This document shows positions 17,201-24,791 of a stretch of DNA of 64,000 nucleotides, one piece after another; within the stretch, counting starts at the first letter, position 1; each line of letters starts with the position of its first letter. The notes under the pieces were generated by a model, which had not been told where the DNA came from, did no database searches, and saw nothing but the letters and a program-made list of their open reading frames with translations. Origin of the DNA: Aldehydirespirator sp965219165 (lineage in GTDB: Bacteria > Actinomycetota > Acidimicrobiia > Acidimicrobiales > Aldehydirespiratoraceae); NCBI GenBank assembly GCA_965219165.1, contig CBDCMW010000002.1, positions 124,001 through 188,000 of the forward strand, in the 5' to 3' direction. Both the position numbers and the translations under genes were made by a program.

Positions 17201-19550
17201 CGGTGAATCGGTCGGTGAGCTGGCCTCGCGGCGCGGGCAGGTAGTCGGTCAGCAACACGAGGTGGCGGCGGTCGAGGTCGTCGTAGGGCGAGGCGATGAG
17301 CTTGGGCGTGACGCCTTGGAGTCCGAGCCGTCCGCCGAGGTAGCCGAAGTCGTCTCCCGCTCGCAGCGTGGCCGAGGTCAGCACCACCGAGCTGGCGCGG
17401 TCCCACAGGTCGGCCAGTATCCCCGCCACCGACAGCGGCGCCCGCCGCAAGGACCAGCGCCACTCCCCCGCCTCGCTCGAGTCGCCGCCGTCCTGTGCGC
17501 CGTCGGCTGACGAACCGCCAGGGGTCGGCTCGAATCTCACGTCGGCGATGTTGATCCACCGGGCGAGGTCCTCGTCCAGGTCGTCATCAATCAGCCGGAG
17601 CTGGGCCTCGGCCCACAGCACAGCATCGATGAGCGTGGCGGCGTTGCGGGCCTCCCTTCCGAGCCGCGCCTTCTCGTCCTCGATGGCATCGGTGCGGTAG
17701 CGGCCCTCTAGCTGCTGTGGCACGTCGATGTCGTCCAAGGCGTCGGCGGCCTCTCGAAGAGCGCTCCGCAGTGCTCTGCCCGCGTCCTCCACGCGCTGGT
17801 AGGACCGATGCCGCCGGTCGACGCCGCGGACGATGCGATGCGAGACGCCGTAGCGGGCGGCCTGCTCGCGGGTGACGCCGGTGCGGTCTCGCACATGCTC
17901 GATGAGCGGCTCGGACAGGCGAACGGTTGCCAGCCGAACCGCCGCGACCGCCTCGCGGACCCGCTCGATCTCGTCGTCGGGCCTGTTCGAGCCGGTCGCG
18001 GCCGCGACGCGGGCGGCCAGTCCCCGGCCTGTGGCCGGATCCCACAGCGAGTCGCACAGCATCTCGATCTGGCCGACGCTCACCTCTCTGGTGGAGGCGG
18101 TCGTGGCCGAGTCCTCCAGGTTGTGGGCCTCGTCCACGATCAGGTTGAACTCGCCCTCCTTGAATGCCGGGCCGCCAGACAAGAGGGCGTGGTTGAGCAC
18201 AGCCACATGGGCGGTCCGAAGCCGCATGAGGGCCCGCCGGTAGAAGTCGAGCTCGTCGAGGCGGCCCCGCGCCGGCCCGGGCTGGACATCGACACGCAGC
18301 CTCCACCGCAGCAGGCGTAGCGCCCGGAGGTGCCCTTCGACCGCGGCGGTGCGCAGGTCGGCCCAGTCGCCCGAGGGCGTCTGCGCCACCCAGCCGCTCA
18401 GGATCGCCAGCGCCATCGCGTGGCCGTGGTCCGCCCGGTCCTCACCGGAGTCGTCGGCGAGCCAGCCGAGCTCCCCCTCCAGCGCCTTGAGGCTGATGTA
18501 GTTCTGGCGGCCCTTGAGGACGACCTCGGAGAACGGCTGCAGCGTTGACTTCAGATCTTCGAGCGTCTCCAGGATCTGATCCTGGAGAACCCGGGAGTGC
18601 GGCGCGACCACCGACACCTGGCCCGACGCCCGGGCGGCCTCGATGGCGGGGACCAGATAGGCGAGGGTCTTGCCGGTGCCGGTGGGCGCCTCGATCATCT
18701 GGCGCTGGTCGGGCGTTCCCAAGGCACTGGACACGAGATGGGCCATGTGGGCCTGCTGCGGACGCGGGGTTCGTCCGGGCGTCATCAGCGATCCGCCCTC
18801 ACGGAAGGACTCCACGATCTCCTTGATGTTGAAGCGCCCGGTGGGGACGATGGGAGCGGGTATGGGAACTTCGGGAACGACGTTCTCGAGCGCGGCCGGA
18901 TGGTGCTGCGAGTCGACGAAATCGGCCCACGGGTGACCAGCCCGACCGAGGATCCATCGCTGCAGCGGGCGCGCCCGGGCTGGCGCGTTCAGCTCACCCA
19001 GGAGGCCCAACATGACTTGTCGAGCGATCCGGGCGTCGTTGAGGGCATCGTGCTTGTCGCGGCCCTCGATGCCGAACAGCGATGCGAGGTCGTCGAGGCT
19101 GCGGCCGGGCGGGGGGCGCCCGCCGTCGACGCCGCGGGTCATACCTCTGCCGGCGCGGGGGTACACGAGGTGGGCGAGCTCCAGGGTGTCGAGCCGCGGC
19201 CCGACTGCTGCAGCCAGCCCGAGGGAGGCGGCTGCCGCGTCGATGACGATGAAGTCGTAACCGAACCCGTTGTGGGCGATCATCGGCCTGTGGTCAACCC
19301 ATTCGAAGAACTTCCTCAGCGCATCTTCAAGGGGCGCGGCGTGTTCGAGGTCGCCGTACTCCAGCCCGGTGAGCTTGGTGATCTGCTCCGGGAGTTTGCG
19401 CTGGGGCCTCACCAGGGTCTCGAACTCTTCGAGCACGCCTTCTTCGGATGCCAGCACGGCCCCGATCTGGATGATCTCGTGCTCGGACGGATGCGGCCTG
19501 TCGGCGTTGGCCTCCAAGTCGAAGACCACATGCTCCGGTAGGCGGGCCAT
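14292..19550 (-). CDS. Exonuclease-DinG-RecQ helicase fusion
   Basis: A 1752-residue protein with three enzyme modules. Residues 1-190 are a DEDDh 3'-5' exonuclease: FDLEAN, AHNGFGYDF and HDALNDARIA supply the acidic and histidine residues. Residues about 250-950 are a DinG-type superfamily 2 helicase: Walker A EAPTGTGKT near 288, DEAHNLED near 473, LTSATLRAG, and FAQGVGRLIRTQSD. No iron-sulphur four-cysteine set is visible between the motifs. Residues about 1040-1700 are a RecQ helicase: LPTGSGKS near 1076, VDEAHCISLWGHSFRPEY near 1177, QETGRAARG, and a zinc site CGACDAC near 1618 with a winged-helix tail. The frame is open throughout, so it is a true fusion. A repair or defence role is inferred. 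Confidence 0.92.
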   Translation of the reverse strand: MARLPEHVVFDLEANADRPHPSEHEIIQIGAVLASEEGVLEEFETLVRPQRKLPEQITKLTGLEYGDLEHAAPLEDALRKFFEWVDHRPMIAHNGFGYDFIVIDAAAASLGLAAAVGPRLDTLELAHLVYPRAGRGMTRGVDGGRPPPGRSLDDLASLFGIEGRDKHDALNDARIARQVMLGLLGELNAPARARPLQRWILGRAGHPWADFVDSQHHPAALENVVPEVPIPAPIVPTGRFNIKEIVESFREGGSLMTPGRTPRPQQAHMAHLVSSALGTPDQRQMIEAPTGTGKTLAYLVPAIEAARASGQVSVVAPHSRVLQDQILETLEDLKSTLQPFSEVVLKGRQNYISLKALEGELGWLADDSGEDRADHGHAMALAILSGWVAQTPSGDWADLRTAAVEGHLRALRLLRWRLRVDVQPGPARGRLDELDFYRRALMRLRTAHVAVLNHALLSGGPAFKEGEFNLIVDEAHNLEDSATTASTREVSVGQIEMLCDSLWDPATGRGLAARVAAATGSNRPDDEIERVREAVAAVRLATVRLSEPLIEHVRDRTGVTREQAARYGVSHRIVRGVDRRHRSYQRVEDAGRALRSALREAADALDDIDVPQQLEGRYRTDAIEDEKARLGREARNAATLIDAVLWAEAQLRLIDDDLDEDLARWINIADVRFEPTPGGSSADGAQDGGDSSEAGEWRWSLRRAPLSVAGILADLWDRASSVVLTSATLRAGDDFGYLGGRLGLQGVTPKLIASPYDDLDRRHLVLLTDYLPAPRGQLTDRFTEAAAAEIPRLCVAADGGAMTLMTARARLDYVRDHARPVLAVEGIELLAQGDGSSAALVDRMRAEPSACLLGLRTFWEGVDIPGEALRLLMIEKVPFDPVDDPIVSARKGLLELHGKDPFADYLVPRAAIAFAQGVGRLIRTQSDVGVTIVLDNRMRRPLPYVDVMLRGLAGPPADGQIELAEKAQRQAPDAMAAAGPTVREIDKREDAYKAIAGHLGVAMDDDRRERIRRLPGVETLSRAALDVGNANAPLDDAEIERRLDIAKRWLGFDEWRPGQHEVMRRFMRGEDVVAVLPTGSGKSVTYQIPALVSPGVTLVVSPLIALMRDQVDNLRSRGVTEVAAIYSGVGQAEQEAVLHSAAQGYLKLLYVSPERLWSPMFRAWLQEVDVARIAVDEAHCISLWGHSFRPEYAMIPRAVAAVAEGHLPVAAVTATATPDVLDDVTRLLGIGPVGGSRRDGPPGGGASGDPPGRALTRSVDRPEIRYYVERCQNRKDRDLRVVQVVEAFRRQSAIVYVPTRNDTARLSGLLRSFGHRVRPYSGAMELGERQHTEDAFRHGEIDVVVATKAFGLGIDKPDIALIVHLEMPASIEEYVQETGRAARGARDGTGPANGTAVLLTMGRDCRIHDYFVQSSAPSIEAVEEAWSGLHEQINFIDPDDLAGRHETEDGERDESPVLALHYLEHAGSLRRRQNFVLRGRIGSVDATDHRLEELRVRDPALAGRAEEVLRLAHEEEGEYRGLKWSQRLGWRPDETETTVIELLQLGICSFSAWRFGWVFERVSDAGPDWRHLEGLIDGRREAVRQRAEQARALARGRPPCRRREMLRYLGEPDPPQGGPWACGACDACTPRLHRPWHGTQIDGKDAADAVREEADAIALILIDGVERGRRSRRNIVRTLLGTSGGKYPLSRVLRSHGCYGRLSLLAEREVQNLIDKLIAERWVEEHTPEGRDYTSLRLTHEGRGTLRGRYPR

Positions 19551-19611
19551 GAGCCGACGAAACTAGCCGCTGCATGTGAAACAAGCGGGCTGCGGCCAGT
19601 TGGAGCCAGGC

Positions 19612-21882
19612 TTACGGAGGCTGGGACAGGGCGCGCCAGATTCTTTGGGGGGTGGCGGGCATGTCTATGTGGTCTATGCCCAGGTGGGCCGCCGCGTCGT
19701 GGATCGCGTTGAGGATGGCCGGACCGGCGCCCACCGTGCCTGACTCGCCGATGCCTTTGGCGCCGAGCGGGTTCAGCGGGGTGGGCGTCTCCATGGGCGC
19801 CAGATCGAAGCTGGGCAGATCGGGGGCTGATATCGCCGGGTAGTCGACGAGGTTGGTGGCCAGCGGGTTGCCGTCTCGGTCGTAGACCACCTCCTCCAGC
19901 AGCACCTGGGCCGCGCCCTGGGCGATGCCGCCGTGGACCTGGCCCTCGGCGATGAGCGGGTTGATCAGCGTGCCGGCGTCGTCGCAGGCGGCCAGGCTCC
20001 GCAGCACCGTCTCGCCGGTGGCAGAGTCGACCTCGACCGCGGCCACATGGCAGCCGAAGGCGTAGGTGTTGTCGTCCTGCACGAAGTCCGACGCCGCTGA
20101 GAGCGGGGGGTCGCCCTGCCCGGCCGCTTCGGCTGCGATGTCGGCCCAGCCGATCCGAGACTGTGGCGAGCCGGCCACATGGAAGGCCCCCGCGGCCACA
20201 TCGAGCACAACGTCCGCTTCGGCGGCCTCGAGCCGCGCCGCGGCCCGGACGCGGGCCAGCTCCACCAGGTGCCGGGCCGCGGTCAGGACCGCCGAGCCGG
20301 CCAGCTGGGCCGAGCGTGAGGCGGCCGTCAGCTCGCTGGAGGCGATCTCGGCCGTGTCGCCGGAGATCACGGCGATCTGGTCGACGGGCACGCCCGTGGC
20401 CTCGGCCGCGATCATGGCCCAGCACGTGGCATGGCCCTGCCCGAACGCGGTGGCGCCGGTGCGCACCACCAGCGACCCGTCGGCCGCCAGCTCGATCTCG
20501 CCCAGCTCGCGAACGCCCAGCGAGGTGCTCTCCACGTACGAGGCGATGCCGATACCGAGCAGCACCGGGTCGCTGTCGGCTCGGCGGCGGGCCTGCTCGG
20601 CTCGCAGCTCGCCGTATCGGGCCGCTTCCAGCGCCCGGTCGAGGGCCGCGCCGAAGTCGCCGGTGTCGTAGGTGCTGCCCGCGGGGTTGGTGTACGGGAA
20701 CTGCTCGGGCGCCACGAAGTTGAGGCGCCGCACCTCGGCGGGATCCATGCCGACCTCGGCCGCGAACAGGTCCACGGCCCGCTCGATGGCGAAGATGGCC
20801 TCAGGCCGGCCTGCGCCCCGGTAGGCCGTGATCGGCGCGGTGTTGGTGACGTAGCTGCGCCCGCTGATCGAGGCGTTGGCGATGTGGTAGCAGCCGGTGA
20901 ACACCTTGCGGGTGAACGTGGGCAGGAACGCGCCGATCATCGGGTAGGCGCCCGCATCCTGGACGACATCGAGCTCGTAATGGGTGATGAGGCCGCCGCG
21001 GCTGCCGCCCAGGCGAAGCCGTTGGCTCTGGCCCCGCCCGTGCACCGAGGCGATCAGGTTCTCGGCCCGCGACTCGGTCCACACCACCGGCCGTCCAACG
21101 GCTCGGGCAAGCCCGGCCACGGCCAACTCCTCGGGCGACGGCGAGCCCTTGGCCCCGAAGCCTCCGCCCACGTCGGGCGTCACCACCCGCACCGCGGCCG
21201 AATCGAGCCCGTAGACGGCAGCGAGGGCGTCCCGCACCCGGTGCGGGGCCTGGGTGGATGCATAGAACGTGAGCCGGGTGCCGTCGGCTGACCACTCCGC
21301 CGCCGCGGAGCGGGGCTCCAGCGGCACGGCCGCCAGTCGTTGGTTGACCAGCGACGCCTCCACCACGACCTCGCAGGCGGAGAAGTCCAGGTCGGCCTCG
21401 GCCTGTCCGGGGGCGGGCATGTCGAAGGCGATATTGGTGCCGGCGTCTTGGTGAACCAGGGTGTGGCCGGTGGCTGCGTCGGCCAGCTCTACGACTGCGG
21501 GCTCGGGCTTGATGTGGACGACCACGTGCTCGGCCGCGTCGGCGGCCGCCGCAGCCGTCTCGGCCACCACCGCCACCACCGGCTCACCCACGAACCGGAC
21601 GGTGTCGCGGGCCAGCACCGGGCGGGCCGTCCGCTGGTCGACCACGGGTATCGGCTTCAGATCGGGCAGGTCCAGATCAGCCGCAGCGAATACTCCGAGC
21701 GCTCCGGGTTGAGTCCAGGCCTCGGTCGTGTCCACGCCAGCCAGGCGCCCGTGAGCCACGGTGGAGCGAACGAAGCACGCGTGGACCGCACCGTCGAGCC
21801 GCAGGTCGGCCACGTAGCGTGCCCCCTCGGTGAGCATCCGAGGGTCCTCCGTGCGCAGCACCCGGTTGCCGAGCACGCTCAC
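19612..21882 (-). CDS. Xanthine dehydrogenase-family molybdopterin subunit (form II CoxL-like)
   Basis: A 756-residue large subunit of the xanthine oxidase family. GGGFGAKG and GQGHATCWAM-type cofactor loops are present. The active-site loop reads AYRGAGRPE (about residue 352), the signature of form II CoxL-like proteins rather than the AYRCSFR of true CO dehydrogenase. The C-terminal KGIGESGTVGAGP carries the catalytic glutamate. The GTG at 21882 is the family-consistent start; the longer frame upstream is unrelated to the family. No medium FAD or small [2Fe-2S] subunit gene is adjacent, so partners must lie elsewhere. A degenerate copy of its first codons lies at about 23,230-23,285. Confidence 0.9.
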   Translation of the reverse strand: MSVLGNRVLRTEDPRMLTEGARYVADLRLDGAVHACFVRSTVAHGRLAGVDTTEAWTQPGALGVFAAADLDLPDLKPIPVVDQRTARPVLARDTVRFVGEPVVAVVAETAAAAADAAEHVVVHIKPEPAVVELADAATGHTLVHQDAGTNIAFDMPAPGQAEADLDFSACEVVVEASLVNQRLAAVPLEPRSAAAEWSADGTRLTFYASTQAPHRVRDALAAVYGLDSAAVRVVTPDVGGGFGAKGSPSPEELAVAGLARAVGRPVVWTESRAENLIASVHGRGQSQRLRLGGSRGGLITHYELDVVQDAGAYPMIGAFLPTFTRKVFTGCYHIANASISGRSYVTNTAPITAYRGAGRPEAIFAIERAVDLFAAEVGMDPAEVRRLNFVAPEQFPYTNPAGSTYDTGDFGAALDRALEAARYGELRAEQARRRADSDPVLLGIGIASYVESTSLGVRELGEIELAADGSLVVRTGATAFGQGHATCWAMIAAEATGVPVDQIAVISGDTAEIASSELTAASRSAQLAGSAVLTAARHLVELARVRAAARLEAAEADVVLDVAAGAFHVAGSPQSRIGWADIAAEAAGQGDPPLSAASDFVQDDNTYAFGCHVAAVEVDSATGETVLRSLAACDDAGTLINPLIAEGQVHGGIAQGAAQVLLEEVVYDRDGNPLATNLVDYPAISAPDLPSFDLAPMETPTPLNPLGAKGIGESGTVGAGPAILNAIHDAAAHLGIDHIDMPATPQRIWRALSQPP

Positions 21883-21952
21883 GCGTGATGCCAGACGGAG
21901 CCAGCGGGGGTGTCCTCCACAGTCACGCCGAGCGCCGACAGCTCGGACTACC
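21842..21952. repeat. Left copy of the cysS-coxL junction repeat
   Basis: This 111-base stretch carries the first codons of the intact coxL-like gene and a partial cysS tail on the minus strand (ALGVTVEDTPAG...WHHA, stop overlapping the coxL GTG). It matches 23252-23362 at roughly 80 percent, judged by eye. The two copies bracket the restriction-modification genes. Confidence 0.75.
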
Positions 21953-22463
21953 CGTCGTTCTGCACCGACGTGCGGACCCAGTCCGGGAGCTCCTCGATGG
22001 GTCGCATGCCATCGAGTCTCTTGGTCAGCTTGAAGGTAACGCTCTGTCCCTCGGCCATCCGCACTAGATTTCCGGCTCGGCCTTCCGCGACTTCGCCCTT
22101 GCGCCAAGCGTTGAACCAGATGGACGACGGCGAGATCGCAAGGCACAACAGGTAGTCGTACTTGCGGTCAAGTCGAACATGGTTGAACTGGAAGCCTCCG
22201 GTTACATCCTCTGAGGCCGTCTTGACCTCGAATGACCGACCCTCGATGATTAGATCCGTCGGGGTGATGCGAGATTGTGAACTGACCCCAATCTCGTTGA
22301 GGACCAAGTACCGCTTCAGGAAGTCCTCACCGATCTCGCCGCGGTTGGTGTTCTCCACACGCCGGAAATCCTCAAGCGGGGCCCCTGTCCACTTCGTCGG
22401 CGGAGAATGCTCACGGATGACCTCTATCAGCAGGTCTACGGCACTCACTGAGGAGGCTCCCAC
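21948..22463 (-). CDS. Putative type II restriction endonuclease (PD-(D/E)XK type)
   Basis: A 171-residue protein encoded directly after a DNA methyltransferase, overlapping it by 19 bases. NRGEIGEDFLKRYLVLNEIG, then TPTDLIIEGRSFEVKTASED, fit the E...D-x(n)-ExK core of PD-(D/E)XK nucleases: an aspartate in PTDLIIE and the E-V-K triad about nine residues later. Later strands (YDYLLCLAISPSSIWFNAW) resemble the fold's core. I do not recognise a named enzyme. The neighbouring methyltransferase is the main support for a restriction role. Base composition is lower in GC than the surrounding cysS and coxL genes, consistent with transfer. Confidence 0.6.
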   Translation of the reverse strand: MGASSVSAVDLLIEVIREHSPPTKWTGAPLEDFRRVENTNRGEIGEDFLKRYLVLNEIGVSSQSRITPTDLIIEGRSFEVKTASEDVTGGFQFNHVRLDRKYDYLLCLAISPSSIWFNAWRKGEVAEGRAGNLVRMAEGQSVTFKLTKRLDGMRPIEELPDWVRTSVQNDG

Positions 22464-23167
22464 AAGGCTCCAGTCGCGCCGCGCTTCCAGAAGACGAGGA
22501 AGTAGGAGTGATTCTTGCGGGCATGCACCTGTCGGATGACGCGGCTGACTCCTGGCCGATTCCTGCGCACCACGACGAACAGATCCTCTGCGACGAATCC
22601 CATCTCGCCGTAGGCCTGCATGATCTCGACATGCGTGAATCGCTGCCGATTCGAGCAGACCTCATCCTGGCACTTCACGATGAGCACGCCCCGCTCCCGG
22701 AGCACGCGGTGCGCCTCGCTTCCCGCTTCGCGGTACAGGTCGAGCACCGCTTCGTGGTACTTGCTGCCCGTCCTGTTTCCGGACCCATTGTTGCGGTAGT
22801 GGTCCTCGAAGGGCGAGTGGGCCCTGTGCGCCGTTCCTCCCGGCGAATGCATGTAGGGGGGATCGAGGACCACGCAATCGATCTCGCCGTCGCTGTAGGG
22901 CAGATCGCGGCAGTCGACCCCATCCTTTAGGTCCGTGGCCCGCAGCTCGTAGCGGTCGGAGGGAACGTGCCGCCAGAAGACCCCCTTGCCGTACGTCACG
23001 TCGGCAATGACGCTCCCGGACCTCACATACAGTCCGAGGACGCGCGCGAAGGTGCGTGCATTCCCGTCCGTGAAGGCGCTCCACACGAGATCGTTCGTCG
23101 CGTCGCCGTTGCGCGCCACACGCTTTCGGGTCGGAGTTTCCCCTAGTTCAGCTTGGTGGAACGGCAT
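22445..23167 (-). CDS. DNA methyltransferase (DPPY type)
   Basis: A 240-residue amino-methyltransferase. The catalytic motif DPPYMHSPGG lies near residues 101-110. An N-terminal SAM-binding segment, GSVIADVTYGKGVFWRH (about 51-67), substitutes for the usual FxGxG loop. Late motifs include HRVLRERGVLIVKCQDE and SYFLVFWKR. It would modify adenine N6 or cytosine N4 and protect sites cut by the overlapping downstream nuclease. The gene pair lies precisely between cysS and the coxL-like gene and is flanked by diverged copies of that junction, so it was probably acquired as a unit. Confidence 0.82.
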   Translation of the reverse strand: MPFHQAELGETPTRKRVARNGDATNDLVWSAFTDGNARTFARVLGLYVRSGSVIADVTYGKGVFWRHVPSDRYELRATDLKDGVDCRDLPYSDGEIDCVVLDPPYMHSPGGTAHRAHSPFEDHYRNNGSGNRTGSKYHEAVLDLYREAGSEAHRVLRERGVLIVKCQDEVCSNRQRFTHVEIMQAYGEMGFVAEDLFVVVRRNRPGVSRVIRQVHARKNHSYFLVFWKRGATGALWEPPQ

Positions 23168-23251
23168 GGCTGCATCCTAGAGAAGGCGTGCGACACCGAA
23201 GGTGCATCCCGCCGCTGTCCGGGGAAGCCGTTCCAGCCCGTTCGGCGCATC

Positions 23252-23362
23252 CGCTGGTCCTCGGCGCGCAGGACGCGATTACCGAGCAGGCTCACGCCCG
23301 GTGCCAGATCGGGCCGGCCGGAGTGTCCTCCACCACCACGCCCAACGCCGACAGCTCCTCTC
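23252..23362. repeat. Right copy of the cysS-coxL junction repeat
   Basis: This copy contains the tail of the intact cysS (VVVEDTPAGPIWHRA and its stop) and, overlapping it, a short relic of the coxL 5' end on the minus strand (GTG then SLLGNRVLRAEDQRM, then no further match). It matches 21842-21952 at roughly 80 percent by eye. Together the two copies mark the edges of the inserted R-M block. Confidence 0.75.
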
Positions 23363-24791
23363 GCAGGGAGTCGGCGGTGGTCCAGTCCTTGGCGTCCCTG
23401 GCCGCCTGCCGCTGAGAGACCAAGTCCTCGATGGCGGCGTCGCCGTCGGAGGCCTGCTCGACAGCCTCAACCTCTAGGCCCAGGGCATCGGCCCATTCGA
23501 CCACCTTGGCCGCAAACACCGCGCCATCAGCCGATCCCTCATCGAGCTCGGCGTTGGCCCTGCGGAGCGTGTCGAAGATCACCGCCACCGCCTCGGGCGT
23601 GCCCAGGTCATGGTCCATGGCCGCTTCGAAGCGACGTTCCAGTCTCTCGGCCACCGCCCGTGCCGCGGTAGTTGAAAGGTTGTCGAGCGCAGCCTGCAAC
23701 TGGTGTGCGTCCAGGGACCCGTCCATAGCCGCTCGGAATGCAGCGATGGCTGGCCCGTCGAGTTGGCTGTCAGGGCCGGTTGATGCGGGAGCCGAGCTCA
23801 GGACCATCGCCCGGCGGGCCATGGCGTCGAGCCGCTGCACCGCGGCCCGGGACGAGGCCATCAGCTCCGCGTTGACCTCCATGGTCTTGCGGTAGTGGGT
23901 CTGCAGTACCAGCAGCCGGAACGCCCGGCCGTTGAGCGGGTGCTCGTCGAGCAGCTCGGCCACGGTGCGGTAGTTGCCCAGCGACTTGGCCATCTTCTGG
24001 CCCTCGATGTTGAGCATGGCGTTGTGCACCCAATGGCGGGCGAACGTCCGACCCACGGCCAGCGCCTCGGCCCGCTCGTTGGTGTGGTGGGGGAACACCA
24101 GGTCGTTGCCGCCGCCGTGGATGTCGAAGTCGTCGCCGAGGATGCCGAGGCTCATGGCCGCGCACTCGATGTGCCAGCCCGGCCGGCCGGCACCCCACGG
24201 CGACGGCCACGAGGGCTCGTCGGGCTTGGCCGCCTTCCACAGGGCGAAGTCGAGGGGGTCCTCCTTGGTCTCGTCCACCTCCACCCTGGCCCCGGCCGAA
24301 GCCCGCAGATCGTCGAGGCTGCGATGCACGAGGTCGCCGTAGCCACCGACGTCACGCACCCTCAAGTACAGGCCTGTGGGGGTGGCGTAGGCGGCGCCGA
24401 CATCCATGATCCGGGCGATGAAGGCGACCATCTCGTCGACCCATTCGGTGGCTCGGGGCCGCTCGTGGGGATCGAGTATGTCGAGCTCGGCCATCGCGTC
24501 GATGTAGACGGCCTCCCACTCGACGGCCACCTCGCTCTCGGTGCGACCCTCGTCGCGGGCCCGGTTGATGATGTTGTCGTCGATGTCGGTGACGTTGGCC
24601 ACGTGGCGCACTTCGAGGCCCCGCCACTCCAGGTAGCGGCGCAGCACGTCGTAGGTGAGGGCCGAGCGGGCGTGGCCGAGGTGGGGATGGTCGTAGACGG
24701 TCGGACCGCAGACGTACAGCGCCACCCGGCCCGATTCGCGGGTCACCAGGGGGCGCACCTCGCCCGTGAGGGTGTCGTAGAGCGAGATCAC
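23292..24791 (-). CDS. cysS: Cysteinyl-tRNA synthetase
   Basis: Class I aminoacyl-tRNA synthetase charging tRNA-Cys; 499 residues from a GTG at 24791. YVCGPTVYD supplies the first zinc cysteine, HPHLGHAR is the HIGH motif, HIECAAMS and FPHHTNE give the other zinc ligands, and KMAKSLGN is the KMSKS loop. The C-terminal DALR-type region and a tail with RQAARDAKDWTTADSLREEL are typical. The GTG overlaps the mshC stop by four bases (GTGA), so the two genes are translationally coupled. The longer frame upstream is only the mshC antiparallel register. The gene ends inside the junction repeat bordering the R-M islet. Confidence 0.95.
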   Translation of the reverse strand: MISLYDTLTGEVRPLVTRESGRVALYVCGPTVYDHPHLGHARSALTYDVLRRYLEWRGLEVRHVANVTDIDDNIINRARDEGRTESEVAVEWEAVYIDAMAELDILDPHERPRATEWVDEMVAFIARIMDVGAAYATPTGLYLRVRDVGGYGDLVHRSLDDLRASAGARVEVDETKEDPLDFALWKAAKPDEPSWPSPWGAGRPGWHIECAAMSLGILGDDFDIHGGGNDLVFPHHTNERAEALAVGRTFARHWVHNAMLNIEGQKMAKSLGNYRTVAELLDEHPLNGRAFRLLVLQTHYRKTMEVNAELMASSRAAVQRLDAMARRAMVLSSAPASTGPDSQLDGPAIAAFRAAMDGSLDAHQLQAALDNLSTTAARAVAERLERRFEAAMDHDLGTPEAVAVIFDTLRRANAELDEGSADGAVFAAKVVEWADALGLEVEAVEQASDGDAAIEDLVSQRQAARDAKDWTTADSLREELSALGVVVEDTPAGPIWHRA

